A program made the translations under genes and the position numbers. This document shows positions 22,797 to 32,497 of a stretch of 64,000 nucleotides of DNA, in pieces. The notes beneath the pieces are model-generated. The model was not told the origin of the DNA. It searched no databases and saw only the letters and a list, made by a program, of their open reading frames with translations. Origin of the DNA: Galdieria sulphuraria (Eukaryota > Rhodophyta > Bangiophyceae > Galdieriales > Galdieriaceae); the NCBI RefSeq assembly GCF_000341285.1, contig NW_005178455.1, positions 17,274-81,273 on the forward strand. Direction: 5' to 3'. The number at the start of each line of letters is the position of its first letter. The stretch's first letter is position 1.

Positions 22797-24333
22797 TTAT
22801 ATATATGGTCGAAGTAACGACTTTAAATCTTCATAAGCTCGATCTATATCGTCATTCATCACTGTATAGTCAAATATACCGCTTCTCAAAGCAAATAAAA
22901 TTTCTTCCTTTGCTGAACAAAGTCTTCTCTGGATGGACTCTTCATTCTCAGACTTTCGATTTCTCAACCTTGATTCCAAGTCTTCCATAGAAGGAGCTGC
23001 TATCCAAATAAAAGTAGCTCTTAGCATCGACTTCTTTACGGCTTCTACTCCCTGAATATCCAAATCTAATAAGCATATTTTCTTACTATCAATAACCTGC
23101 TTCACAGAATCAAACGAAGTGCCGTAAAAATTTCCGTGAACTTGTGCATATTCGATAAATTTTCCATTTGCAACATCCTCCAGAAACCTTTCTTTGCTAA
23201 TGAAATAATAAGAAATTCCATCTTTCTCATGTTCTCGAGGTAAACGAGTGGTATGAGAGATAGAAAACCCAAAAACATCAGGATAATCATGAAGAAGTTT
23301 TCTAATAAAAGTTGATTTTCCTACACCCGAGGGTCCAGAAAGCACGATGCATGAGGTAGGTTTCTCAGCGCTTTCTGTCGACAAATATTTTTTGTCACTT
23401 GTTTGAATATTCTTTGAAACACCCTGCAACGAACTAAATAACGTTTCAGATGCAGAAAACAGAACAGGTAAACGATACGAAGACAATCCAGCCATAGTGG
23501 CCATCAGATTCCAAATTGAAAAGCTGGACATATTCTTCATACATGCCATACTTGACGACCTCGTTAGGATAAGTTGAGTACAAATTGCTGCAAGTGGAAT
23601 AAGAAGCCTTGCAGAATTCATTGTTGAACGGACAAAGCTAAACGAATCCTTGCCAAGACTGTCTACACTGTCCATCAACAATCGAAGGTACACAAAACCG
23701 AACATAGAACCCAACAGGAAATCCATGGCTAGGCGAAAAGAAACCAAAGAAATAAGAGAAAAGCCTAGTACATCGAATACAACTAATTTACGAAGCCAAT
23801 TTTGTTTCAACCTGTTATATTCTGTCATATGTTGATCACCTGTGATTGAAGCCACTTCAAGGGAAACATTTCCCAAAATGCTCTTTTCCTCAACAAAATA
23901 CATATCTTGAGGGAGTCTTTTCGCACTCACAAGTTTTATCTCACTCAATTTAAACCAGGCTCTTTTTTTACATCGGTCTACTTCATATAGGCCACCGTGT
24001 CGTGGTTTAAGATATCTGACGTCCACGCACTGTTCTTCAAGAGGTCTTCCAACATCAACCTTCTCAATAACACCAAACTAAGAAAAGAATGGCGACTCAT
24101 CATTGCTTAATTTAGTAGAGAAAAGATATTAAACTCACCAGCAGTTGGTTCTTCCACTTTCCAGGACAGCGGCAAACCTGACCTTCTTGTGGCATTTCAC
24201 CTCTACAATTCCATATAGTAACAATGTTTCTTCTATAGTTACATTTGTTAATAGCTTTCCTAAAACAAAACAAATGGATAAATTCCTTTGATATGACTCT
24301 GGGTAGTGTAGGCCATGTGATTAGAAGAAGCAT
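22797..24333 (-). CDS. Plastid-type membrane domain fused to guanylate kinase
   Basis: Two exons (24,333-24,139 and 24,077-22,797, 61-nt intron, phase kept) encode ~491 residues. Residues 1-~40 look like an organelle presequence. Residues ~45-150 form a soluble domain (CRGEMPQEGQVCRCPGKWK, DVRYLKPRHGGLYEVD). Then comes a hydrophobic block with YNRLKQNWLRKLVVFDVLGF and FGFVYLRLLMDSVDSLG, resembling AtpI/CGL160-like ATP-synthase assembly proteins. The last ~190 residues are a complete guanylate kinase: P-loop GPSGVGKST, GMP-binding SHTTRLPREHEKDG, LDLDIQGVEAVK and RNRKSENEESIQRRL. Guanylate kinase makes GDP from GMP and ATP. No stop or start separates the halves, so this is one ORF. The kinase identity is firm; the membrane-domain assignment is inference. 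It shares an 84-bp gap with the divergent RPS26. Confidence 0.75.
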
Positions 24334-24417
24334 TCTTATCAGAGACAACAAAAATTAGAAAAAATCCTTTCCTTGTCCATTCTCGTCGCCGTGGGAAGAT
24401 TTGGTTTTTTGAGCGTG

Positions 24418-24801
24418 ATGACTGTAAAACGACGCTGTCACGGAAGAAACAGAAAGGGCCGTAATCATACTTGTCAAGTTTGCTGTGACGGATGTGGCTG
24501 TAAACTGGCTAAAGATAAGGCAATCAAACGGTTTACTGTTAGAAATATGGTGGATAAGTCGTCCTTGAGAGACCTGCAGGTAAGAGCTTGTATTGAAGAG
24601 GTCTTTTGTAGATTGTATCGTTGCCGTTAGGATGCTTGTATTATCGACAAATATGAACTTCCAAAGTTATATGTCAAGCTGCAATACTGCGTTTCTTGTG
24701 CCGTACATCGGAAGATTGTCAGACCGCGTTCTCGTGAGGAGAGAAAAATACGTTACTCGTCGAGGACAGCGGTATTGGATAGATTCCGTAAAAGAGAGTA
24801 A
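24418..24801 (+). CDS. RPS26: 40S ribosomal protein S26 (eS26)
   Basis: eS26 lies at the mRNA exit channel of the small ribosomal subunit. Exons 24,418-24,579 and 24,631-24,801 are joined over a 51-nt GT-AG intron and give 110 residues, the usual family length. Recognisable blocks are [56 protein letters not shown] and [13 protein letters not shown]. The paired cysteines of the zinc site (CDGC and CVSC) are present. The start is the ATG that gives the conserved MTxKRR opening. Confidence 0.96.
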
Positions 24802-24856
24802 AACATTCTAGTAAAATCACTTTATTTGCAATCGTCTTGTATTGAAAGTAATCATA

Positions 24857-26529
24857 ATGGAATGCAAACTGATTGACCGAGAAGGAACTTTTTCGGGACA
24901 CTTGCCTTTGTCAAATAAGACACTACCTTGTAGGAACTATGTTACTCTGGCAATAATTGGCTGTCAAAGCTCAGGCAAAAGCACTTTGTTCAACGAATTG
25001 TTTGAAACCAAGTTTCCTGTTCTAGACGCAAAGAAGAATGGCAGACAACGTACCACTTTGGGTATTTGGTCAGTACGTTGAGTTTTTTTGGTTTCTTCAG
25101 TTTCGTTTCTAACTATTCCTAGACTACTAAGAATGTGGACCAGCTGCAGAACAAGGAATCCAGTTCTGAACGTGGATGTAGTCGACAACTGGTACTGTTG
25201 GACGTTGAAGGAACAGATAGTAGGGAACGACAGGAACCAACGAAAACTTTCGACCTTTGTACTACACTTTTTTGTTTAACTGTTGCGGACGTTATTTTGG
25301 TAAATCTATGGTTTAGAGATGTGGGAAGACATCAGGCCTCTAATGCTGATCTCTATGCTTCGGTATTCTCCACAACACTAAAATGGAAGGAAATAGAAGG
25401 ATTGGACGTTATGAGAAAGAAGCATTTGAAGACGAGGTTATTGATTGTTATTAGAGACTTTGAAGAAGTAGAAGCTTCAGAAGATCAGGTGAAGTGGTTC
25501 ATTTCGCAAGACTTTAGAAATATTTGGAAAACCGTTGAGAAGCCCAAGTCTTTGGAAGACACTGTCATGGAAGATATTTTCATTTTAAGCTTTCATTTTT
25601 TGCCTAATGTAAAGTACAGGAAAGATGAGTTCGTAAGCTCTGTTTCTAAGTTAAGGGAAAGAATATTACATGACGATGATTCTTGGAGTTCATCCATAAC
25701 TGATTCCCTATGGAAGAAAGAGATTCCTTTGCAAATTTTAGAAATGTTTCTGAAAGAATCTTGGGATCTCATCAAACAACGCCAAGGTCTGAATAATGAT
25801 TTGAATAATATTTCCTATTTTGATTTGAACACACATAAGAAGTGTTCTTTTTATCTTGAGCAGTCATGGAACGAATACAAGTTAATGTTGATTGAGTTTC
25901 AAAGGACAGTTGAAAGGAACTATAGTAAGCCTATCGAAGAATTTTCGAAGGTGGCCAATTCATTGTATAATGAATGTCTGGCATGTTATGATCGCATGGC
26001 AGCATCATTCCGAAATACATCTTCTTATCAACTAAAGCGAAAATTGTTAGGTGTTAAACTGACGAGTGAGTTGCTTGAAGTCCGAAAATTTCAAATTTGG
26101 GCATATCGAGATCAGATACTTCATTCTTTTGAAATAGAGTTCGCTCCTATGATAGGCGCTGTTGGTAATTTCAAGAAGAATGCAGGAAATCTTGTGAAGC
26201 GAAAAGTGAAAGATTTTCAAAAATGTCTAGAGAAGTGCAGAGTTCCTGGAATGTTAAAGGAAGAAGAACTAAATGATTTACAGGATCTCGAACGCACACT
26301 CCGTGACCAAGTACAGGATCGTAGTCGAGAAGGAGAGCTTATGTTTCCAATGGGTCTCTCTTCTGGAAATACAAGTTATTCTAGAAGATCCACACCTTGG
26401 TGGAAGGAATTACTTATCAAGGCTTTTATTCTGTATCTCCAATATCTTCAGTCAAAAGCAAACAAAAGGACGCAACGAAAGAAGATGCAAAATCAAGAGA
26501 GAATACTTCCAAAAGGTCCAACTTTTTGA
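24857..26529 (+). CDS. RHD3/Sey1-like dynamin-type GTPase
   Basis: Plant RHD3, yeast Sey1 and animal atlastin fuse endoplasmic-reticulum tubules. Two exons (24,857-25,072 and 25,123-26,529; 50-nt intron) encode 539 residues. The start [12 protein letters not shown] fits the family opening (QLIDxxGxF). The GTPase has P-loop [12 protein letters not shown], switch [22 protein letters not shown] (G3) and [10 protein letters not shown] (G4 region). A helical middle domain follows. The C-terminus has [17 protein letters not shown], one hydrophobic stretch, then a basic tail. Family members are usually about 750-850 residues, so this one is short in the helical stalk and lacks an obvious two-helix membrane hairpin. 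The family call is firm; membrane-fusion ability is not shown. Confidence 0.8.
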
Positions 26530-26611
26530 GTTGAAAGTTATTTCTTCACAGGAAAGGTTCTTTGGGTGCACCCTTCTAGATAACTTGCTCGTTACTATCA
26601 TATGAAAGCCC

Positions 26612-27274
26612 TTAGGTATGATTGTTTGCGATGCAACAAGTAAACGACTTCGAAGGAGCTCCAAGTTTTCGCAACTCTATTACTACTTGAAATAAGTAGT
26701 CATAGCACTCTGCGTGCGTTTTTGCTTCCTTCCAATCCTTTCCCCAAACATAGACGCCGTGTCTCTCAACGAGAACCGCAAAAGTAGAGGGATATTTCAA
26801 CATAGCTTCCTCTAAGGAAACCGTTAAGTCACCTTCATACGCTGTATTCTTTATTATGGGTACTATAAGTGTATTGTGATAACCCATGCCCCGGATGCCT
26901 TTGATCATCTCCATGTGCGAAATACGAAACTCTTCTTCTTCCGATATCAAAGACGCCAAAACAGCATTAATACTGTGACTGTGAATAACTGCACCTGCTC
27001 CTCTTAGTTCATAAGCTTTCATAAACAGAGGAGCACAAGCTGAGAGTTTCAGCATCTTTCCAACTTGAGGCATCTCTAAGATACGGCCCTGTTCGTCTAA
27101 TACAAAAATGTCTTCAATATGAAGTCTCTCCTTCTGTACTCCGCTGGGTGCCATATAAATTCTCCCATCTTCTTTAATACTTATTCCACCTCCAGTTCCT
27201 GAAACCCATCCAAGTGTATAAAACTGCCTACACAAGTCGACAATAAGAGACTTGGCTTGCTCTCCAATCATCAT
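26612..27274 (-). CDS. mtnB: Methylthioribulose-1-phosphate dehydratase
   Basis: MtnB (APIP in animals) converts 5-methylthioribulose-1-phosphate to diketo-methylthiopentyl phosphate in the methionine salvage pathway, in the cytosol. A single-exon ORF of 220 residues has the class II aldolase fold: GWVSGTGGGISIK near the start, MAPSGVQKERL, zinc ligands in VIHSHSINAVLASL and VERHGVYVWG, and HAECYDYLF near the end. Length is normal for the family. The start (tandem ATGs at 27,274 and 27,271) lies 13 bp from the ThiE start on the other strand, so the two genes must share promoter DNA that overlaps coding sequence. Confidence 0.92.
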   Translation of the reverse strand: MMIGEQAKSLIVDLCRQFYTLGWVSGTGGGISIKEDGRIYMAPSGVQKERLHIEDIFVLDEQGRILEMPQVGKMLKLSACAPLFMKAYELRGAGAVIHSHSINAVLASLISEEEEFRISHMEMIKGIRGMGYHNTLIVPIIKNTAYEGDLTVSLEEAMLKYPSTFAVLVERHGVYVWGKDWKEAKTHAECYDYLFQVVIELRKLGAPSKSFTCCIANNHT

Positions 27275-27287
27275 TCATTCAGAAGGA

Positions 27288-28230
27288 ATGATGGGATTCT
27301 TACCTTTGCTTTGGTTAAAACCAAGACGCACTTTGTCAGAACAAAAACTGGGTGGTAAAAATATTTCAGTGAAGAAGAGACTCAAAACTCGTGTAACTGC
27401 GTCGGTGAAACTTCCTAACAACTCATTGATATTCATCACACCTAATGGATGTTGTCAACAACTCCAGAAACTTGAGGAGACTTGTACTGAGGCTATGATA
27501 GGAGGAGTCTCTGCAATTCAACTGCGTGATATTGAGGGCAACGGTATGTACTCCTATTCCTTGTTCAGCGGAATTTGACTTTTTTTTTCTAGCTGCTGAC
27601 TTTCATAAGGCAGCAATGCGACTCGTCAAGATATTGAATCAAAAGTGTCCTCTTATAATAAACAGAGATATTGAATTGGCGCTGAAAATTGGAGCTTCAG
27701 GTGTTCATTTTGCAGAATCGCAGTTAGGTAGGTGTCTTGTGCTGTCGTTTCGGCTCATTGACGGCTGACGACTGATAAGAAGACCAGGCTACGAAGGAAA
27801 CGGCTATCAACTCTCAACTTTTGGTAGGCATATCTGTACACAGCATATCAAGTGCACGGAAGGCTGTAGAATGGTCTCCTGGTTACATTCAGGTGCGAAA
27901 GAAGACCTAATAATTTTATCAACTAATCTACTTCAGGTGGGTTCTGTCTTTAACACACGGAGCCATCCAGGACAACAGCCATTAGGCCTTTCAAGGTTAA
28001 GGGAAATTCGGAAATCGATTCCTTCCAGTATTCAACTAGTCGCAGTTGGAGGAATTCATTTGGAAAATGTTCACAAGGTTCGCTTTGCAACATATGGAAT
28101 TGAGGTTTATTAACGCCATTCCCAGGTTAAGAAAGAAGGTGTTAGCAATATTGCAGTTATTTCTGCAATTGCACACAATTCCAATCGTGTAGAATACTGT
28201 AGGAAGTTAAAGAAGCTTTTGGGTTCATGA
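27288..28230 (+). CDS. thiE: Thiamine-phosphate synthase
   Basis: ThiE joins the hydroxymethylpyrimidine and thiazole phosphates to make thiamine monophosphate. Four to five short exons with ~45-70 nt introns run from the ATG at 27,288 to TGA at 28,228-28,230. An N-terminal extension rich in Arg/Lys (LKPRRTLSEQKL, KKRLKTRVTASVKL) suggests a plastid transit peptide. The TIM-barrel core follows: IFITPNG, GGVSAIQLRDIEG, CPLIINRDIELALKIGASG, VHFAESQL, LLVGISVHSISSARKA, SVFNTRSHPGQQPLG, VAVGGIHLENV, then VSNIAVISAI. These match the ThiE pyrophosphate- and pyrimidine-binding loops. The last short exons are predicted from phase and motif continuity. Confidence 0.87.
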
Positions 28231-28323
28231 ACCTTTATAGTTACTCGTTGAAATTAAGGATTGTTCCAAGATGAAAAAAATTAAGCAAGCGAAAATGTCG
28301 TATTTGAAGCAAGGTCTCGAATT

Positions 28324-29934
28324 TCAATTATCTATTTGGTGAACACAGCTATCGAATTGAACAGGATAAAATATCAAGAAAACTAAAAGTCCCAAATATC
28401 CGAGTCCGATAACTACTGTTGCTATAATTCCAAAAATGCTTGCTACGGATAATGATGACAGAGCGGATTGTAAAGTACGATTCCCTTGAGCTCCGGCGAT
28501 GAGATATACATTTGCTACTGCTATTCCAAGACCAATAATCCACATAACTACGGAAACCCATTTAGGATTCCTAAAAGATCCCATACAACGTTCTGATTGT
28601 GTGAATTTTAACAAAGGAAAGATAAGAAAAGGAATTACACCAGAAAGAATTGAGGAACCAATAAGTAGAGCTAATCCAGACCCGTTATTTCCTGCAAAGA
28701 TTGCAACAATCAAACCCGGGATTATAGTAATGGTTCTTGTCATGAGGTTTCGTAACCAGAGTGGAATTTTAATGTTAAGGAAGCCCTCCATCACAATCTG
28801 GCCAGCATAGGTTGCAGAGACTGTGGCACTTTGAGCAGAAGCTAATAACGAAATACCAAATAAAATACACCCAACACCAGTTTGTGCGTAGACCGTCTTA
28901 ATTAAGTTACACGTGTCAATGAGGCTTATATTTTGTGGTTTTATCTGGATCAACGGGTTCTTATAAAATCCAACCGCAGCAAGGGATATCAAAGCCAAAT
29001 TGACTACAAAAGCTAGTACCATCGGAAAAATGAACTCTACCACATTGTACACGTACGCAGAGTGTAGTGCCGATTTCGTCAACTCAACGCGCCTCGTTTG
29101 TACTAAGGACGACTGCAAGAAAACATTATGTGGACTCACAGAGGCTCCAATTTGGGAAAGTGCTACTAGAGCAGAACCACTTGGAAGTGAGGGAATGACC
29201 CATCCCCTCATTAAGGCAGTGCCATTCGTATCTACCATAGACCATTGAATAAAGAAAGTCACTGACATCACCAAAATCATAACCATCACAAACAATTCCA
29301 AATAATGGATATTTAGATATTGAAGAGAAAGTATTAACAAAGTAGTTGCAAACGAAAGGAGAACGCCAGCGTATAGTGGCATTTGGAACAAAATTTCACA
29401 AGAAACAGCAAATCCAATGACTTGCAGTAAATCAGTAGCCATCATTGCAGCTTCCGATAATATCCATAAAATGTAACGAATGTAACGTGGATAGTTCCGT
29501 CGACAAGCTTGAGCAAGATCCATCTTGGCATAGAGGCCCAGACGAATGGTCAAAATTTGAATAAATACTTCTACCACACTTGACCACCATATTATCCATA
29601 TCAGCTTATATTCAAAACCAGCTCCTGCTTGGATGTCTCCTTCATAATTTCCAGGATCTATGAGGGCAATGCATATTAGCCAGCCTGGACCTGCGAACTT
29701 TGTTAATCCTCTCAACCAGTTGTAAATACATCGCCACCAGGAACGGATCTTTCTCAGTGCACCAGGAGTTGAATGGATATGCCCACTAACGACCACTTCC
29801 TTATCTGACAAGACTCCATCTAGCTGCATAGATAAATCATTCTTTTCAGAAGCAGAACTTTGGGATAATTTATTATCTGTTACTTCGTTTGTTGTTGTTA
29901 CTTCACTTGCTGTTATTTCGCCCGATTCAGCCAT
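28324..29934 (-). CDS. NRAMP-family metal transporter with altered metal motif
   Basis: NRAMP proteins import divalent metals with protons. A single-exon ORF of 536 residues from the ATG at 29,934 has a long polar N-terminus (~75 residues) and about 11 membrane helices. The TM1 motif is intact (ALIDPGNYEGDIQAG). The TM6 motif, usually an A-x-x-M-P-H-N form with a Met that binds soft metals, reads ASVSPHNVFLQSSLVQTR: the Met is Ser and the following His of LHSxLV is Gln. In known NRAMP relatives without this Met (plant aluminium transporter Nrat1 and bacterial Mg-type members), selectivity shifts toward hard ions. The substrate here is therefore open. Fold and family are firm. Confidence 0.9.
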   Translation of the reverse strand: MAESGEITASEVTTTNEVTDNKLSQSSASEKNDLSMQLDGVLSDKEVVVSGHIHSTPGALRKIRSWWRCIYNWLRGLTKFAGPGWLICIALIDPGNYEGDIQAGAGFEYKLIWIIWWSSVVEVFIQILTIRLGLYAKMDLAQACRRNYPRYIRYILWILSEAAMMATDLLQVIGFAVSCEILFQMPLYAGVLLSFATTLLILSLQYLNIHYLELFVMVMILVMSVTFFIQWSMVDTNGTALMRGWVIPSLPSGSALVALSQIGASVSPHNVFLQSSLVQTRRVELTKSALHSAYVYNVVEFIFPMVLAFVVNLALISLAAVGFYKNPLIQIKPQNISLIDTCNLIKTVYAQTGVGCILFGISLLASAQSATVSATYAGQIVMEGFLNIKIPLWLRNLMTRTITIIPGLIVAIFAGNNGSGLALLIGSSILSGVIPFLIFPLLKFTQSERCMGSFRNPKWVSVVMWIIGLGIAVANVYLIAGAQGNRTLQSALSSLSVASIFGIIATVVIGLGYLGLLVFLIFYPVQFDSCVHQIDN

Positions 29935-30117
29935 AGTAGCTAAAAGCAAAATACAAACTATCGTCTTTTCAACCTCGGGATTCCGAATCTAAGTTGGACA
30001 TGCACGCGTCCTATTCCGATGGACACGAGCGTGACATACTCTTCGACGTGAACAAACAAATCACCAAAACTATTCTGGAACTTTTATTGAGTACAATAAA
30101 AGGAAACTAGCCACAGT

Positions 30118-32010
30118 TCAATTCATTTTTGTCGACGTTTCCACAACTTGTTCGTTTTCAACCAATGGAACCCTAGAGGCCCTTCTTGACTTATTATGAA
30201 CAGGAGAATTATGACGGAACGCGTACTGAGGTCGCAATGTACTGTGTTCCACGTGTCTCTTGTCGTCAACCTTCTTGTCCTTTGCGTCAGTCACGTTGGA
30301 AACTGGTCGTGTTTGTGGTAGAGAGCGACCGCTTAAGATAACTGGTTGTCGCGTTCTATTGTTGTCCGTCAAAAGGGATTTGTTGGTAGTTGGCGAAGCT
30401 TCGCAAGTTCGACGTTTTCCATGTTCATAAAGCCTCGTGAAAACGTCCTTTTTTGGATCTGCTACGAAAGAACTTTTCTTTCTAGAGAGATTGCTAATAG
30501 ATTGGGGTTTCCTTGTTGTCGAGAAATCTTCTTTCTCAGTCTCAACAGTACTTGGAGGAGAGCCTAATTTCACTGAACTTTGTGGTTTGTTGCCTACTGA
30601 TCGCTCTGCTGGCAAGCGACAAGGAATTTTCAGCAACTTCTGGTCTAGAGTCATGGAAGTATTTCGTGACTCCACATGTTTGTTGTTATCCAAAAAGACT
30701 TTTCCGATAGTTTTTGAAGTTGTTCCATTGAGCGCACTATTTCGTCTTTGTAAACTTCTTTCCTGCGTGGCAAAAGTAAATGTACGTGGTATTGTTGCCA
30801 TTCTCTGGTTGGTGTCTTTTGTTGGTTTGAGATCATGAAAGTTGAATGTCTTCGCACAGTTTTGTCGACCTGAACGAATTGTTTTCCTTAAAGCGTTTCG
30901 CTCCGCCTGTATTTTTTGCATTTCTTCTTCCTCATATGTTAATGGAACCCCCTTGAGTGCACGATGAGTGTCAGCTCTTTTCTGGGTATGAAAGATTGGG
31001 GACTCTGGCACCGTGAGGGTTTGACCGTGGACTCGCCGGACCACTTTGACTAGTTGCATTTTAGCATTCGGTTCCGGTCGAAGAGCACGTTCGACACAGT
31101 GTCGCAATCGTCTTTCAGAATGGAATTTCGGTGACTGTGGTATCGTTATACGAGGCTTCCACGATGCTCCAAAATTTTTGGGTGTTCGAGGCTCATTGAC
31201 TTTAGAGTTCATATCTGTCGATGATTTCCTTCTTTCCTTATGTAGAAATGCGCGTTGCTCTGTTCGAAAAGCTGGAGGACCAACACTTCTGTTTTTTCGA
31301 ACACAGGAGAGATTTTGCTTAGATTCCTCGACATGTTGAACTGAATTTGCAGTTTTGCATCTACTTCCTTTCGTCACGATAGATTCATCACACCTGCTGC
31401 CATTGAAGTATTTGTTTTTATGTTGTACTTTGTTCCTATTGCCTGATTCCAACTGCTCTGTTAAAATAGATTTTTCTGATTTCGAATAATGCTTGATATT
31501 CGAGAATCCCTCGTTGCCTTTGATTGGAAATGTTTTGTGCGGTTGTTGATCTACTGGTTGGCTTGAATGACTGTCTCTGCTGTTGCTTAAAGAAGGTGGG
31601 GAAGTTTCTTCCTTCTGCGTGACTGGATATTCTTTCTTTTCCCGATTTTCTTCGACTGAACCCTTGGCATTTATTTGGCCACTATAATTTTCCTTCTCTG
31701 AGGCATTCTTTTCTTGAAAGTGAGTAGTGGAGTCGACTTCACCGTAAAGTTCTTTTCCACTTTGCCCTAAATATCCAGCGTTTCGTTCTCCTTCATTTTT
31801 TGAATCTAGGGAAGATTTCTGCTCTTTAGACCGTATTTCTTGTTGTGTCACCAAGGATTCCTTGACCAACTCAGTCTTTGACTGGAGTTGATCGAACCAT
31901 TCATCGGCACCATCATAAAGAGCTGCCTCAGAAGCGGCTTCTAGTAAGTTAACGTATTTCGGCGCAAGGAACTCATATTTGGGATCATATTCTTCTGCAA
32001 CCTCAGCCAT
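30118..32010 (-). CDS. TPX2: TPX2-like spindle assembly factor
   Basis: TPX2 activates Aurora kinase and nucleates spindle microtubules after release from importin. An intronless ORF of 630 residues is basic and low in hydrophobics. The N-terminus has EEYDPKYEFLAPKYVNLLEA and ADEWFDQL, matching the Aurora-binding motif of plant and animal TPX2 (YEFxAPxF...WF). The middle carries repeats of the TPX2 importin-binding type: ITIPQSPKFHSERRLR, LTVPESPIFHTQKRADTH and ATIPRTFTFATQERSLQRR. The C-terminus is hydrophilic and diverged; no clear canonical C-terminal TPX2 domain is seen. It lies upstream of the NRAMP gene on the same strand, with ~180 bp between them. Confidence 0.75.
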   Translation of the reverse strand: MAEVAEEYDPKYEFLAPKYVNLLEAASEAALYDGADEWFDQLQSKTELVKESLVTQQEIRSKEQKSSLDSKNEGERNAGYLGQSGKELYGEVDSTTHFQEKNASEKENYSGQINAKGSVEENREKKEYPVTQKEETSPPSLSNSRDSHSSQPVDQQPHKTFPIKGNEGFSNIKHYSKSEKSILTEQLESGNRNKVQHKNKYFNGSRCDESIVTKGSRCKTANSVQHVEESKQNLSCVRKNRSVGPPAFRTEQRAFLHKERRKSSTDMNSKVNEPRTPKNFGASWKPRITIPQSPKFHSERRLRHCVERALRPEPNAKMQLVKVVRRVHGQTLTVPESPIFHTQKRADTHRALKGVPLTYEEEEMQKIQAERNALRKTIRSGRQNCAKTFNFHDLKPTKDTNQRMATIPRTFTFATQERSLQRRNSALNGTTSKTIGKVFLDNNKHVESRNTSMTLDQKLLKIPCRLPAERSVGNKPQSSVKLGSPPSTVETEKEDFSTTRKPQSISNLSRKKSSFVADPKKDVFTRLYEHGKRRTCEASPTTNKSLLTDNNRTRQPVILSGRSLPQTRPVSNVTDAKDKKVDDKRHVEHSTLRPQYAFRHNSPVHNKSRRASRVPLVENEQVVETSTKMN

Positions 32011-32497
32011 TCAGAGTAAGTTGGAAACAAAGTGTAGTTCTTCGAGTTGAAAGATAGGCGCGCTCTTACACACGCCCCCACCCACAAGCTCGAAATTCAA
32101 AAAATGCGCGCCCTTACAAGTTCGATGGAGAGAGGGGAATCTTTTTCGAAAATAGAGTTTTTATAGTCTCAGGGACTTAGGCAGAACGAAAGAGGATTCA
32201 CGTATTGACAATGATATTATACATCACAGTGCGAGAGAATGTACTATTGCATCCCTCACAAAGTAGTAGTTATTAAAGTTCATATCATTTGTGACACGGA
32301 TTGGTTCGTAAATTGATCTTTGCCTTCCAATTTACTGCAAAATTATTTCTCGTGAGACTTATCCTGAAAGTCAGCAAGCAATGTTCATGATTGAACACAC
32401 AAATAGTTCTGTCTAAGGATTCGTTAAGAAGAGCGTGAGTTTACACTTTTAGCAAGTCAACTGTTCTCCAGATGACAAACTTGGAACTCTACCTATT
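32011..32497. other. Intergenic, mixed
   Basis: This 487-bp spacer lies between the TPX2 start and the 3' end of the transporter gene. It holds the presumed TPX2 promoter (a C-rich block with CACGCCCCCACCC near 32,070). A minus-strand pairing of GTGATGT near 32,235 with CTGA near 32,172 was weighed as a C/D snoRNA and not accepted, for lack of a closing stem. Nothing else is seen. Confidence 0.4.

Noticed and set aside
32165-32245. Possible minus-strand C/D snoRNA (GTGATGT ... CTGA)
   Set aside because: The flanks do not pair, and the bases before CTGA match no rRNA segment I can recall. A partial match to conserved 18S AGAACGAAAG lies at the wrong distance from the box.
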